Shown here piece after piece: positions 42,892-52,142 of a stretch of DNA of 64,000 nucleotides; positions within the stretch are counted from its first letter, which is position 1, and each line of letters starts with the position of its first letter. The stretch comes from JAIBJN01 sp963830885 (GTDB lineage: Bacteria > Actinomycetota > Thermoleophilia > Gaiellales > Gaiellaceae), in assembly GCA_963830885.1 (NCBI GenBank), contig CAWHOA010000026.1, forward strand, positions 69,663 through 133,662, written 5' to 3'. Under the pieces are notes generated by a model. The model was not told the DNA's origin. It searched no databases and saw nothing but the letters and a program-made list of their open reading frames with translations. Position numbers and translations under genes: made by a program.

Positions 42892-43515
42892 ATGGGCGAC
42901 ACCGAGAAGCTTCAGATCGACCCGGGCCGCACCGCTCTGATCATCCAGGACATGCAGAACGACGTGATCATCGAGAACGGCGCCTTCGCCGACTCCGGCT
43001 CGCCGGGGCACGCGGTCGAGCAGGACGTGGTCGCGAACGTCCAGAAGCTCGCGGACGCGTGCCGGGCGAAGGGGATCCCGGTCATCCACGTCTGGTACAT
43101 CGTCGAGGAGGGCGCTCCCGGCCTGAAGCAGAACGCGCCGCTCTTCCAGGGCGTCAAGGACTCGGGCGCGCTCGTCCGCGGCACCTGGGGCGCCGCTCCC
43201 GCCGACGGGCTCGAGCCGAAGGACGGCGACTTCGTCGTCGAGAAGACGCGCATGAGCGCCTGGCAGGGGACGAACCTCGAGAACCTCCTCCGCGGGCTCG
43301 ACCGCGACACGATCATCGTCACGGGCGCCTGGACGAACATGTCCATCGAGCACACGGCCCGCACGGGCGCGGACAAGGGCTACTACATGATCGTCCCCGA
43401 GAACGCCTGCTCGACGATGAACGCCGACTGGCACAACGCCGCCGTCAACTTCGCGCTCCAGAACGTCTCGACCGTGACCACCTGCGGCGAGATCCACGAG
43501 GCGCTCGGGGCGTGA
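42892..43515 (+). CDS. Isochorismatase-like protein with Cys-to-Ser at the nucleophile position
   Basis: 207 residues, cysteine-hydrolase fold. The aspartate (TALIIQDMQNDVI) and lysine (VVEKTRMSAWQGTNL) of the triad are present. At the nucleophile the family reads TNxC-x-E, but here it is VTGAWTNMSIEHTARTGADK, with serine. Amidases of this fold need the cysteine; true isochorismatases, which hydrolyse a vinyl ether, do not. The protein may therefore be a non-amidase hydrolase or a regulatory relative. 11 nt after the lactonase gene, with AAGGAG before ATG 42892. Confidence 0.85.
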   Translation: MGDTEKLQIDPGRTALIIQDMQNDVIIENGAFADSGSPGHAVEQDVVANVQKLADACRAKGIPVIHVWYIVEEGAPGLKQNAPLFQGVKDSGALVRGTWGAAPADGLEPKDGDFVVEKTRMSAWQGTNLENLLRGLDRDTIIVTGAWTNMSIEHTARTGADKGYYMIVPENACSTMNADWHNAAVNFALQNVSTVTTCGEIHEALGA

Positions 43516-43581
43516 TGGCGAGGGTCTCGGCGGCGCAGCCGCACAGGCTGGATGGGGAGTCAACCCCTCCTCGTAACGACG

Positions 43582-44658
43582 ATGAGGACGCGGGCCGCGC
43601 TCTTCCGCGCGGCCGGCGTCCCGCTCGAGCTGCGCGAGATCGAGGTGGCCGAGCCGGGCGAGGGCCAGGTCCTCGTGCGCATGGCCGCCGTCGGAGTGTG
43701 CGGCAGCGACCTGCACGTGATCCGCGGCGAGTGGACACGGCCGGCGCCGATGATCCTCGGCCACGAGGGCTCGGGGGTCGTCGAGGCCGTCGGACCGGGC
43801 GTCGAGTCGCCCGCTCCCGGAGACCCGGTCGTCATCTCCTGGGCTCCGGCGTGCGGCGAGTGCGCGCCGTGTCTGGCCGGCCGGGAGACGGCGTGCCTGG
43901 CCCTGCGGGCCGCCATCCGGGCCGGGACGATGCTCGACGGCACGACGGGCCTGGAGGTGGACGGCGGGCCCGTCTACCGCATGACGACCGTCGGCGCGCT
44001 CGCCGAGCACGTGCTCGTTCCCGCGGCCACCGCGCTGCCCATTCCGGCCGACGTGCCGCTCGAGCAGGCTGCGCTGCTCGGCTGCGCGGCGCTCACCGGG
44101 GTCGGGGCGGTGCTCACCGGGAACCGGGTGGAGCCGGGCGCGAGCGTCCTCGTCGTCGGCGCCGGCGGCGTCGGGCAGTTCGTCGTCCAGGGCGCGCGGA
44201 TCGCCGGCGCGGCGAGGATCGTGGCGGTCGACCACTTCCCCGGGCGGCGCGAGGCCGCGCTCGCCCTCGGCGCCCACGAGGCGTTCTCGCCCGACGAGTT
44301 CGCCGAGACGGACGCGTTCGACGTCACGTTCGACGCCGTCGGCCTTGCCGCCACCTCCGAGACCGCGCTCGCCGCTGCGAGGGGAGGAGGGACGGCGGTG
44401 CTCGTGGGCATGCCGCCTGGCGGCGCGCGGCTCGACCTCGACCCGCTCGCGTTCTCGAACTTCGAGAAGACGCTGACCGGCTCCGTGTACGGCTCGGAGA
44501 CGCCGGCCCGTGCCCTGCCGCGCCTGCTCGACCTCGTGCGCGGCGGCCAGCTCGAGCTGGCCTCGCTCGTCGGCCCGCGCTTCCCGCTCGAGGCCGCGAA
44601 CGAGGCGGTCGAGGCGAGCCTCGCCGGCGCGCCCGGGCGCGTTCTCGTCACCCCGTAG
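43582..44658 (+). CDS. Zinc-dependent alcohol dehydrogenase (MDR family)
   Basis: 358 residues. Catalytic zinc: VGVCGSDLHVIRGEW (Cys) and LGHEGSGVVEAVG (His-Glu). Structural zinc: CGECAPCLAGRETAC with four cysteines. Rossmann loop SVLVVGAGGVGQFVVQGARI, then VAVDHFPGRREAA with aspartate suggesting NAD. Substrate is an alcohol or polyol; class III/benzyl-alcohol-type relatives are closest in pattern. ATG 43582 is preferred; an in-frame ATG at 43552 would add ten residues. Confidence 0.88.
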   Translation: MRTRAALFRAAGVPLELREIEVAEPGEGQVLVRMAAVGVCGSDLHVIRGEWTRPAPMILGHEGSGVVEAVGPGVESPAPGDPVVISWAPACGECAPCLAGRETACLALRAAIRAGTMLDGTTGLEVDGGPVYRMTTVGALAEHVLVPAATALPIPADVPLEQAALLGCAALTGVGAVLTGNRVEPGASVLVVGAGGVGQFVVQGARIAGAARIVAVDHFPGRREAALALGAHEAFSPDEFAETDAFDVTFDAVGLAATSETALAAARGGGTAVLVGMPPGGARLDLDPLAFSNFEKTLTGSVYGSETPARALPRLLDLVRGGQLELASLVGPRFPLEAANEAVEASLAGAPGRVLVTP

Positions 44659-44676
44659 CGCGCGAGGACGGCCGAT

Positions 44677-46185
44677 ATGCTGACCCGCGTGGCGACCCTG
44701 CAGTCGAAGCCGCTGCCGCTGCGCGATCGCGACCTCCTGAGGACGCGCGCCTACGTGGACGGGAGCTGGGTCGACGGAGACTCCGGCGAGACGTTCCCGG
44801 TCCTCGACCCGGCCACGGGCGAGACGATCGCCGAGGTCCCGCGCCTGGGCGCCGCCGAGACCCGGCGGGCGATCGAGGCGGCCGAGCGCGCCCTGCCCGC
44901 GTGGCGCGCAAGGCCGGCCAAGGAGCGCGCCCGCGTCCTCCGCCGCATCGCCGACCTGATGCTGGAGAACGCCGACGACCTCGCGCTCCTCCTCACCGCC
45001 GAGCAGGGGAAGCCCCTGCCCGAGTCGCATGCGGAGATCGAGTACGCCGCCTCGTTCCTCGAGTGGTTCGGCGAGGAGGCGAAGCGCGTCTACGGCGACA
45101 CGATCCCGCAGCCGACGCCGGACCGGCGCATCCTCGTCACGAAGCAGCCGGTGGGGGTCACGGGCGGGATCACGCCCTGGAACTTCCCTTCGGCCATGCC
45201 GACGCGCAAGGCGGCGCCGGCGCTGGCCGCGGGCTGCACGATGGTCCTGAAGCCGGCCGAGCAGACGCCGCTTTCGGCGCTCGCCGTGGCGGAGCTGGCC
45301 GACCGCGCGGGGCTTCCTCCCGGTGTGCTCTCCGTCGTCACCGGCGACGCGGTGGACGCGCCCGAGATCGGGCGCGAGCTCACCTCCAACCCCACCGTGC
45401 GCAAGCTCGGCTTCACCGGCTCCACGGAGGTCGGGAAGCTCCTCATGCGCCAGTGCGCGGACCAGGTGAAGAAGGTCTCCCTGGAGCTCGGCGGCAACGC
45501 GCCGTTCATCGTCTTCGACGACGCCGACCTGGAGGAGGCCGTCGCCGGCGCGCTCCTCTGCAAGTACCGCAACTCCGGTCAGACCTGCATCTCCGCGAAC
45601 CGGATGCTCGTCCAGGAGGGGATCTACGACGCCTTCGTCGAGCGCTTCACGGGCGCCGTCGCCGGGCTGCGCGTCGGCTCGGGCCTCGAGGAGGGCGTGA
45701 ACGTCGGCCCGCTGATCGACGCTCCCGGGCTCGAGAAGGTCGAGCGCCATGTCGCGGACGCCCGCGAGCGCGGCGCCGAGGTACTTCTGGGCGGCTCCCG
45801 GCACGAGCTGGGCCAGACCTTCTACCAGCCGTCCGTCCTCACCGGCGTGACGGCCGACATGGCCATGTCCTCGGAGGAGACGTTCGGGCCGGTCGCCGCG
45901 CTCGCGCGCTTCACGGCCGAGGACGAGGCGATCAGGATCGCCAACGACACGCCCTACGGGCTCGCCGCGTACTTCTTCAGCCGCGACGTCGGCCGTGTCT
46001 GGCGCGTCGCCGAGGGCCTCGAGTACGGCATCGTCGGCATCAACACCGGTTTCATCTCCACCGAGGTCGCGCCGTTCGGCGGCATGAAGGAGTCCGGGAT
46101 CGGCCGTGAGGGCTCGAAGTACGGGATCGACGAGTGGGTCGAGCTCAAGTACCTCGCGCTCGGCGGGATCGGGGACGCGCCGTGA
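44677..46185 (+). CDS. gabD: NAD(P)-dependent aldehyde dehydrogenase, succinate-semialdehyde type
   Basis: About 500 residues. VGVTGGITPWNFPSAMPTRK, LGFTGSTEVGKLLMRQ, catalytic Glu in VSLELGGNAPFIVFDDADLE and nucleophile Cys in NSGQTCISANRMLVQEG. The pattern NAPFIVFDDADL with SGQTC is typical of GabD-like enzymes. Likely oxidises a dicarboxylic semialdehyde produced by the pathway. The start may be GTG 44689 rather than ATG 44677, since TATGCT ends 7 nt before that GTG. Confidence 0.87.
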   Translation: MLTRVATLQSKPLPLRDRDLLRTRAYVDGSWVDGDSGETFPVLDPATGETIAEVPRLGAAETRRAIEAAERALPAWRARPAKERARVLRRIADLMLENADDLALLLTAEQGKPLPESHAEIEYAASFLEWFGEEAKRVYGDTIPQPTPDRRILVTKQPVGVTGGITPWNFPSAMPTRKAAPALAAGCTMVLKPAEQTPLSALAVAELADRAGLPPGVLSVVTGDAVDAPEIGRELTSNPTVRKLGFTGSTEVGKLLMRQCADQVKKVSLELGGNAPFIVFDDADLEEAVAGALLCKYRNSGQTCISANRMLVQEGIYDAFVERFTGAVAGLRVGSGLEEGVNVGPLIDAPGLEKVERHVADARERGAEVLLGGSRHELGQTFYQPSVLTGVTADMAMSSEETFGPVAALARFTAEDEAIRIANDTPYGLAAYFFSRDVGRVWRVAEGLEYGIVGINTGFISTEVAPFGGMKESGIGREGSKYGIDEWVELKYLALGGIGDAP

Positions 46186-46496
46186 TCGTCGAGCAGCGCG
46201 ACTACCACGTCTACACCGGCAAGCTCCCGGAGCTCGTCCGCCTCTACGCCGAGGAGGGCATCGAGCTCCAGAAGTCCCACCTGGGGAACCTGATCGGCTG
46301 GTTCACCGTGGACGTCGGCGCGCTCTCCACGGTCGTCAGCCTCTGGGGCTATCCGGACGCCGGGGACCGCGAGGAGCGGCGGAAGAAGCTGCAGGCCGAC
46401 CCGGCCTGGCAGGCGTTCCTGGCGAAGATCCAGCCGCTCATCCACACACAGGTCAACCGCATCCTCGTCCCCGTCGCGTTCTCGCCGATCCAGTGA
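46182..46496 (+). CDS. NIPSNAP family protein
   Basis: 104 residues with the dimeric alpha/beta-barrel NIPSNAP pattern: VEQRDYHVYTGKLPELVRLY, LGNLIGWFTVDVGALSTVVS and LWGYPDAGDREERRKKLQAD, WQAFLAKIQPLI. Function is not defined; genes of this kind often sit in aromatic or sugar-acid catabolic clusters as small isomerase-like proteins. GTG 46182 overlaps the aldehyde dehydrogenase stop, and its own stop overlaps the next GTG. Confidence 0.85.
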   Translation: MIVEQRDYHVYTGKLPELVRLYAEEGIELQKSHLGNLIGWFTVDVGALSTVVSLWGYPDAGDREERRKKLQADPAWQAFLAKIQPLIHTQVNRILVPVAFSPIQ

Positions 46497-47237
46497 AGCT
46501 CGCCGGGAAGGTCGCGCTCGTGACCGGGGCGTCGCAGGGAATCGGGCACGCGATCGCCCAGGGACTCGCCGCAGAAGGGGCGCGCATCGTGGTCGCCGAC
46601 CTGCAGCGGGCCGACGAGGCCGCGGCCGGCTTCCCGGACGGCGTCGGGCTCACCGTCGACGTGTCGTCGGAGGACGACGTCGCGCGCATGGCCGAGGAGA
46701 CCGTCGAGCGCTGCGGCGGCATCGACGTCCTCGTCAACAACGCCGGGCTGTACGCATCGCTCGCGATGCGGCCGTTCGACGAGATCCCGCTCGAGGAGTG
46801 GCGGCGCGTCATGGACGTGAACGTGGCGAGCATGTTCCTCGCCTGCCGCGCGGTCGTCCCGCGCATGCGCGAGCAGGGCGGCGGGAAGATCGTGAACATC
46901 TCCTCGGGGACGCCGTTCCGCGGCGTCCCGTTCCTGCTCCACTACGTCACGAGCAAGGGCGCGATCGTCGCCTTCACGCGCGCGCTCGCCAGGGAGCTCG
47001 GCAAGGACGGCGATCCTCGTCAACTGCGTGGCGCCGGGCTTCACGATGAGCGCCGGCGTCGAGGCGCACCCCGAAGTGGTGGAGAAGCTCCGCGACGTCT
47101 CCGTCGCCGCGCGCACGATCCAGCGCGACCAGGTTCCGGAGGACGTCGTCGGCGCAGCCGTGTTCCTGTGCGGGCCCGACTCGGACTTCGTCACCGGACA
47201 GACGATCGTGATCGACGGCGGCCAGTACTTCCACTAG
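46493..47237 (+). CDS. SDR family dehydrogenase, one frameshift
   Basis: About 247 residues after repair. GKVALVTGASQGIGHAIAQG, IDVLVNNAGLYASLAMRPFD, IVNISSGTPFRGVPFLLHYV with catalytic serine, and YVTSKGAIVAFTRALARELG (Tyr-x-x-x-Lys). At GKDG near 47012 one extra base precedes ATC and the frame changes, continuing ILVNCVAPGFTMSAGVEAHP to VIDGGQYFH. GTG 46493 overlaps the NIPSNAP stop. Confidence 0.83.
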
Positions 47238-47239
47238 CC

Positions 47240-47779
47240 ATGTGGCTTTCGCTCTACGACGAGCCGGGCGGCGTCGAGACGGAAGCCGGGAACCGGGCGG
47301 TCTACGACCTCACACGCGACGAGGCCCACTTCGGCGCAGCGCGCGTCGAGGGCCGCGCGCTGCGCTTCGAGCTCGAGCACGGCGCGGGCCCGGGCGCGCT
47401 CCTCTCCGAGGCCGTCGAGCTCGACGCCGGTGCGGAGTGGCTGATGCGCTGCGACCGCGTCGACTTCCCGCCCGGCGGCATCGCGTACCGCCACACCCAC
47501 CCGGGGCCGGGGATCCGCTGCCTCCTCGCGGGCCGGATCCGCATCGAGAGCGCCGGCAGGACGCACGAGTACGGGCCGCTGGAGCCGTGGTTCGAGAGTG
47601 GGCCGGAGCCCGTTCTCGCAACGACCTCCGAGACCGAGCCCTCCGCGTTCGTGCGCGTCATGCTGCTCCCGCTGGAGTGGGAGGGCCGGCGGACGATCAG
47701 CTACGTCGACCCCGCCGACGCCGAGAGGCCCAAGACGCAGCGCGCGACCGTCTACTTCGACGAGCCCGTCGAGCCGTGA
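47240..47779 (+). CDS. Cupin-like protein of 179 residues
   Basis: Two-part protein with a cupin barrel: FPPGGIAYRHTHPGPGIRCL supplies His residues of metal motif 1, followed by LLAGRIRIESAGRTHEYGPL and EPWFESGPEPVLATTSETEP, where the usual second His is not obvious. It ends RTISYVDPADAERPKTQRAT. No known family function; small dimeric cupins often isomerise sugar or hydroxy acids. The stop overlaps the TPP enzyme start (GTGA). Confidence 0.75.
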   Translation: MWLSLYDEPGGVETEAGNRAVYDLTRDEAHFGAARVEGRALRFELEHGAGPGALLSEAVELDAGAEWLMRCDRVDFPPGGIAYRHTHPGPGIRCLLAGRIRIESAGRTHEYGPLEPWFESGPEPVLATTSETEPSAFVRVMLLPLEWEGRRTISYVDPADAERPKTQRATVYFDEPVEP

Positions 47780-49425
47780 CGCGCAGCGGCGGCCGGATCC
47801 TCGTCGACCAGCTCGAGCTGAACGGCGTCGGGCTCGTCTCCTGCGTCCCCGGCGAGAGCTACCTGCCCGTCCTCGACGCGCTCTACGACTCGCCCATCCG
47901 GCTGATCTCGTGCAGGCACGAGGGCGCCGCCGCCAACATGGCGGAGGCCTGCGGAAAGCTGACCGGTCGGCCCGGCGTGTGCATCGTCACCCGCGGCCCC
48001 GGCGCCACGCACGCGAGCGTCGGCGTCCACACGGCAGCCCAGGACTCGACGCCGCTCCTGCTCCTCGTCGGCCAGGTTCCCCGGGAGATGCTCGGCCGCG
48101 AGGCCTTCCAGGAGATGGACTACCAGGCGGTCTTCGGCTCCGTGGCGAAGTGGGTCGGTCAGGCGGACGAGGCCGAGCGGATCCCCGAGCTCGTTTCCCG
48201 CGCGTTCGCCGCGATGCTCTCGGGCCGCCCGGGACCGGCCGTGCTGGCGCTGCCGGAGGACGTGCTCTTCGAGGAGGCCGACGTCGCCGACGCGGCGCCC
48301 GTCTCCCCGCCGCGCCCGCAGCCGCCTGACCGCGACCTCGCGCGCCTGCAGGAGCTCCTCGCGGGTGCGGAGCGGCCGCTGGTCGTCGTCGGCGAGGGCG
48401 GCTGGAGCGCGCAGGCGGGGGAGGACGTGCTCGCCTTCTGCGAGGCCAGTGCGTTGCCCGTCGCCGCCTCGTTCCGCTGCCAGGACTACGTGGACAACCA
48501 CTCGCCCGTCTACGCGGGCCACCTGACGATCGGCCTCGACCCCGCGCTCGCCCGCCGGGTGGAGGAGGCCGACCTCCTCGTCGCCGTCGGCGGCCGCCTG
48601 GGGGACATCGCCACCCGCGGCTACACGCTCCTCGACGTCCCGAAGCCGCGGCAGACACTCGTCCACGCCCATCCGGACCCCGCGGAGCTCGGCGCCGTCT
48701 ACGAGCCCGAGCTCGCGATCGTCTCCGGCCTGCCGGAGCTCGCCGCCGCGCTGCGGGCGCTCGACCCCGTCGAGCCGCGCTGGCAGGCCTGGACGGAGTC
48801 CGCCCGCGCGGACTACCTCGCGAACCTCGAGCACCGACCCCAGCCGGGCGACCTCGACCTCGGCGAGTTCATGGCCGTGCTGCGCCGGCGCCTCCCCGCC
48901 GACGCGGTGATCACCTCCGGCGCCGGGAACTTCACCGTCTGGGCGCACCGTTTCTACGAGTTCTCGACCTACCCGAGCCAGCTCGCGCCCCGGAGCGGGG
49001 CGATGGCCTACGGGATCCCCGCAGCCCTGGCCGCCAAGGCGCTCCATCCCGAGCGGGTCGTCGTCTGCATCGCCGGCGACGGCGACTTCATGATGAGCGG
49101 CCTCGAGCTCGCGACGGCCGTCCAGTACCAACTTCCGATCGTGATTTTCGTCGTCAACAACCGGATGTACGGCACGATCCGGATGCACCAGGAGCGGCAC
49201 TTCCCGGGCCGCGTCGTGGGGACCGATCTCGTGAATCCACACTTCGCGGCCTACGCGGCCGCGTTCGGCGCGTACGGCGAGGTCGTCACGCGGACCGAGG
49301 ACCTCGAGGCGGCGGTCGAGCGGGCGCTCGGCGCCGGCCGGCCGGCGGTCGTCGAGCTGGTGGTCGACCAGGAGGGGATCTCTCCGAGGGCCACCATCAG
49401 CGAGATCCGGGACGCCGCCCGGTGA
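47776..49425 (+). CDS. Thiamine-diphosphate enzyme of the acetolactate synthase type
   Basis: 549 residues with three TPP-enzyme domains. The activating glutamate lies in LISCRHEGAAANMAEACGKL; the central domain includes PLVVVGEGGWSAQAGED; the TPP motif is CIAGDGDFMMSGLELATAVQ with VIFVVNNRMYGTIRMHQ. No FAD-binding signature is obvious, and genes of this shape in catabolic operons are decarboxylases or carboligases acting on 2-keto acids. Coupled by overlapping starts to the cupin and RidA genes. Confidence 0.87.
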   Translation: MTRSGGRILVDQLELNGVGLVSCVPGESYLPVLDALYDSPIRLISCRHEGAAANMAEACGKLTGRPGVCIVTRGPGATHASVGVHTAAQDSTPLLLLVGQVPREMLGREAFQEMDYQAVFGSVAKWVGQADEAERIPELVSRAFAAMLSGRPGPAVLALPEDVLFEEADVADAAPVSPPRPQPPDRDLARLQELLAGAERPLVVVGEGGWSAQAGEDVLAFCEASALPVAASFRCQDYVDNHSPVYAGHLTIGLDPALARRVEEADLLVAVGGRLGDIATRGYTLLDVPKPRQTLVHAHPDPAELGAVYEPELAIVSGLPELAAALRALDPVEPRWQAWTESARADYLANLEHRPQPGDLDLGEFMAVLRRRLPADAVITSGAGNFTVWAHRFYEFSTYPSQLAPRSGAMAYGIPAALAAKALHPERVVVCIAGDGDFMMSGLELATAVQYQLPIVIFVVNNRMYGTIRMHQERHFPGRVVGTDLVNPHFAAYAAAFGAYGEVVTRTEDLEAAVERALGAGRPAVVELVVDQEGISPRATISEIRDAAR

Positions 49426-49856
49426 CGAGCCGCGAGGAGTTCCGGGTCTCCGGGCTCGCGGAGCCAATCAGCCACTACACCGACGCCGTGCGCGCGGGGA
49501 ACCTGATCTTCGTGTCCGGTGTCGTGCCCGTGGACGACGACGGAGGCCTGGTCGGCGGCGGCGACGTCGTCGCGCAGGCCCGCCAGGTGTTCGCGAACAT
49601 GGGCCGCGTCCTCGCCGCCGCCGGGGCCGGGTTCGACGACGTCGTGAAAGTGACGGTCTTTCTCACAGACGTCGACGACCGGCCCGCGATCAACCCCGTG
49701 CGGCAGGAAATCTTTGGCACGGCCCGCCCCGCGAGCACCCTGGTCGAGGTCAGTCGCCTGGCCATTCCGGGCGCGAAGATCGAGGTCGAAGCGGTCGCCG
49801 TCCTGCCGGAGCCGGTGCGCCCGGACGGCCCTAGCCCTGTTGAAACCGAGGCCTGA
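49422..49856 (+). CDS. ridA: RidA family (YjgF/UK114) enamine/imine deaminase
   Basis: 144 residues. The active-site arginine lies in GTARPASTLVEVSRLAIPGA, with YTDAVRAGNLIFVSGVVPVD and VVKVTVFLTDVDDRPAINPV as the other signatures. RidA proteins hydrolyse reactive 2-aminoacrylate-type imines; catabolic members deaminate 2-aminomuconate. Its presence suggests that the pathway passes through an amino- or imino-acid intermediate. Last gene of the run, followed by the transporter promoter. Confidence 0.88.
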   Translation: MTSREEFRVSGLAEPISHYTDAVRAGNLIFVSGVVPVDDDGGLVGGGDVVAQARQVFANMGRVLAAAGAGFDDVVKVTVFLTDVDDRPAINPVRQEIFGTARPASTLVEVSRLAIPGAKIEVEAVAVLPEPVRPDGPSPVETEA

Positions 49857-49869
49857 AGGGTGGTACGGT
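49840..49869 (+). promoter_or_regulatory. Sigma70-type promoter of the branched-chain-type ABC operon
   Basis: -35 TTGAAA (49840-49845), 18-nt spacer, -10 TACGGT (49864-49869). It starts inside the last codons of ridA. Transcription would begin near 49876, leaving a 65-nt leader before GTG 49942. Confidence 0.55.
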
Positions 49870-49941
49870 CGCGCCGATGCGGACTTTAGCCTGTGAGATG
49901 CATGCTTTGGCTTCTACGCAGCAGGACTGGGTAACGGGGTC

Positions 49942-50994
49942 GTGAACGCAGCCAGTCTCGAGCGGCCGCTGCAGATCGCAGCGAAAGTGGTTGCGTTCGG
50001 CTTGATCGGCCTCGCGATCCTCTGGGTCCTCTTCTTCGCGGACAACACGAACTTCGGGCCGGCGATCGACGACCCGAGGAACTTCACGGTCACGCTCTTG
50101 AACGCTCTGACGTTCGCGGGGCTCCTGTTCATCGTCGCCAGCGGCTTCTCCCTCATCTTCGGGCTCATGCGGGTCGTCAACATGGCCCACGGCTCCTTCT
50201 ACCTGCTCGGCGGCTACATCGCGTACGACCTCCAGCAGAATATGACGGGCTCGGGCTTCACCATCCCCGGCACCGAGGTGACCACGCTCGAGTGGGTGCT
50301 GCCGGCCCTCGCCGCGGCGGCGTGCATCGCCGCTCTCGGGCTCGTGATCCAGCAGGTCTTTCTCCGCTGGAACCAGGGGCAGGAGCTCCGCCAGGCGCTG
50401 ATCACGATCGCGATCTCGGTGATCATCGCCGACCAGGTCATCGCCCACTTCCACGAGGGCATCGCCGTCACGATCACCTGGCCCGGCTGGACGAACCGGC
50501 TCGTCGACCTGCAGGTCTTCGACCTCCAGTACTCGCTGGCGAGGCTCGGGCTCCTCGGGATCGGGATCATCGTCGGCGTCCTGCTCTGGCTCTGGCTCTA
50601 CCGGACGCGGATGGGGATGGTGATTCGCGCCGGCGTGGACGACCAGCACATGACGTCGGCCCTCGGCGTGAACATCCAGCTCGTCTTCGCCATCGGCTTC
50701 GTCGTCGGCTCGGCGCTCGCGGCCTTCGGAGGCGCGGTCGGCGGCTCCCAGGGCGGCATCGCCAGCGGCCAGGACGGCCAGTGGCTCCTCAACTCGCTGA
50801 TCGTCGTGATCATCGGCGGCATGGGCTCCCTCGTCGGGGCCGCCGCCGGCTCGCTGCTCTACGGGCTCGTCTTCTCCTTCTCCGCGGTCTACCTACCGCA
50901 GGGCAGCACCGAGTACGCGATCGTCCTGACGTTCTTGCTCCTGGCGCTCGTCCTCGCGTTCCGGCCGCAGGGGCTGTTCGGGAAGGTGGGCTGA
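49942..50994 (+). CDS. livH: Branched-chain amino-acid-type ABC permease, LivH
   Basis: 350 residues with 8-9 helices. LivH signatures: FIVASGFSLIFGLMRVVNMA then HGSFYLLGGYIAYDL, GMVIRAGVDDQHMTSALGVN (the conserved cytoplasmic loop) and SLIVVIIGGMGSLVGAAAGS. Forms the channel with LivM. The extended N-terminus of about 50 residues before the first LivH helix is longer than in E. coli. Cargo of this transporter class includes amino acids, urea, amides and aromatic acids. Confidence 0.92.
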   Translation: MNAASLERPLQIAAKVVAFGLIGLAILWVLFFADNTNFGPAIDDPRNFTVTLLNALTFAGLLFIVASGFSLIFGLMRVVNMAHGSFYLLGGYIAYDLQQNMTGSGFTIPGTEVTTLEWVLPALAAAACIAALGLVIQQVFLRWNQGQELRQALITIAISVIIADQVIAHFHEGIAVTITWPGWTNRLVDLQVFDLQYSLARLGLLGIGIIVGVLLWLWLYRTRMGMVIRAGVDDQHMTSALGVNIQLVFAIGFVVGSALAAFGGAVGGSQGGIASGQDGQWLLNSLIVVIIGGMGSLVGAAAGSLLYGLVFSFSAVYLPQGSTEYAIVLTFLLLALVLAFRPQGLFGKVG

Positions 50995-51028
50995 TTCCTC
51001 CGCAGGCCCGCAAAGCCGAGGCCGGCGC

Positions 51029-52142
51029 ATGATGACGCCGGCTGCAAAGCGCACCGCCGAGCGGGTGATCGGCGTCGTCGCGCTCCTGCTCGCCGCGCTC
51101 GGGCCGCTGATCTTCTCCGACTACTGGGTGAGCTTCATCCTCACGCAGACGTTCCTGATTGGGATCGCGGCCGCCAGCCTGATCTTCCTGTCGGCCTACG
51201 GCGGCATGGTCTCGCTCGCCCAGGGGTCGCTGGCCGGCGTCGCGGGCTTCGCGCTCGGGAACATGGTCACCCGGGCCGAGTCGAAAGGCCTGAACCTCGG
51301 CTGGGACCCGTGGCTCTCCGTGCTGCTCGCGATCCTGATCACGGTCGCGATCGGCCTGCATCTTCGGCGCTCTCGCCTCGCGGTCGACCGGGATCTACTT
51401 CCTCATGATCACGCTGACCCTCGGCGTGCTCGTCTACTACTTCTTCGGCCAGGTCACCGAGGTCTCGGGCTTCTCCGGAATCTCCGGGATCGCACGCTAC
51501 GCGCCCGACCTCGTCGGCGGCGGCACCGACCCGGACCGCCTCTACTACGCGGCGCTGATCATCGCGGCGCTCGTCTACGTCCTGATCCGCTTCATCCTGC
51601 GCACGCCGTTCGGCTACGCGCTCCAAGGCGTCCGCGACGACCCGGTTCGCATGGCCTCGCTCGGCTACAACGTGACGCTCCACCGCACCCTCGCGTTCGG
51701 GCTCGGAGCCTTCATCGCCGCGCTCTCGGGCGTTCTCTACGTCTGGTGGAACGGCCAGATCGACCCGGCCAGCATCAACCTCCAGAACACGGTCGACCTG
51801 CTGATCATCGCCGTGATCGGCGGCCTCGCCCGGATCGAGGGCGCCTGGCTCGGCGCCTTCGCATTCATCGTCATCAACAACTACGTCCGGGACGTGTCGG
51901 TACCGATCCTGGGCGGCAGCTTCAACACTGTCATCGGCTTCATCTTCCTCGCCATCGTCCTCGTCTCGCCCGACGGCCTCATGGGCATCTGGGAACGCGT
52001 GACGACCGGGCGCCGCCGGCCAGCTTTCGGCGCCACGATCGAGCCCGCGGCGGCCACGTCGGGAGGGACGGCGCGAGGGACCAGTGGCCAGGTCGCAGGA
52101 CACGGTACGACGGAACCCCCCGAAGAAGGAGGAGGCAAGTGA
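51029..52142 (+). CDS. livM: Branched-chain amino-acid-type ABC permease, LivM, one frameshift
   Basis: About 370 residues after repair. GVVALLLAALGPLIFSDYWV, LIFLSAYGGMVSLAQGSLAG (LivM signature), then near 51362 the frame shifts within the third helix region and resumes as STGIYFLMITLTLGVLVYYF, YALQGVRDDPVRMASLGYNV and LIIAVIGGLARIEGAWLGAF. The C-terminal tail (about 45 residues, Ala/Thr/Gly-rich, ending PPEEGGGK) is cytoplasmic. A GGAGGAGG ribosome site for the next gene lies inside its end. Confidence 0.85.

Noticed and set aside
43513..43581. A possible fifth, degenerate short element (CAACCCCTCCT near 43561)
   Set aside because: Only one arm matches; the facing arm does not pair convincingly.
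42565..45804. A 1079-codon minus-strand open frame
   Set aside because: It lies antisense to four well-supported enzymes and has the charged, repetitive composition of a shadow frame in GC-rich DNA.
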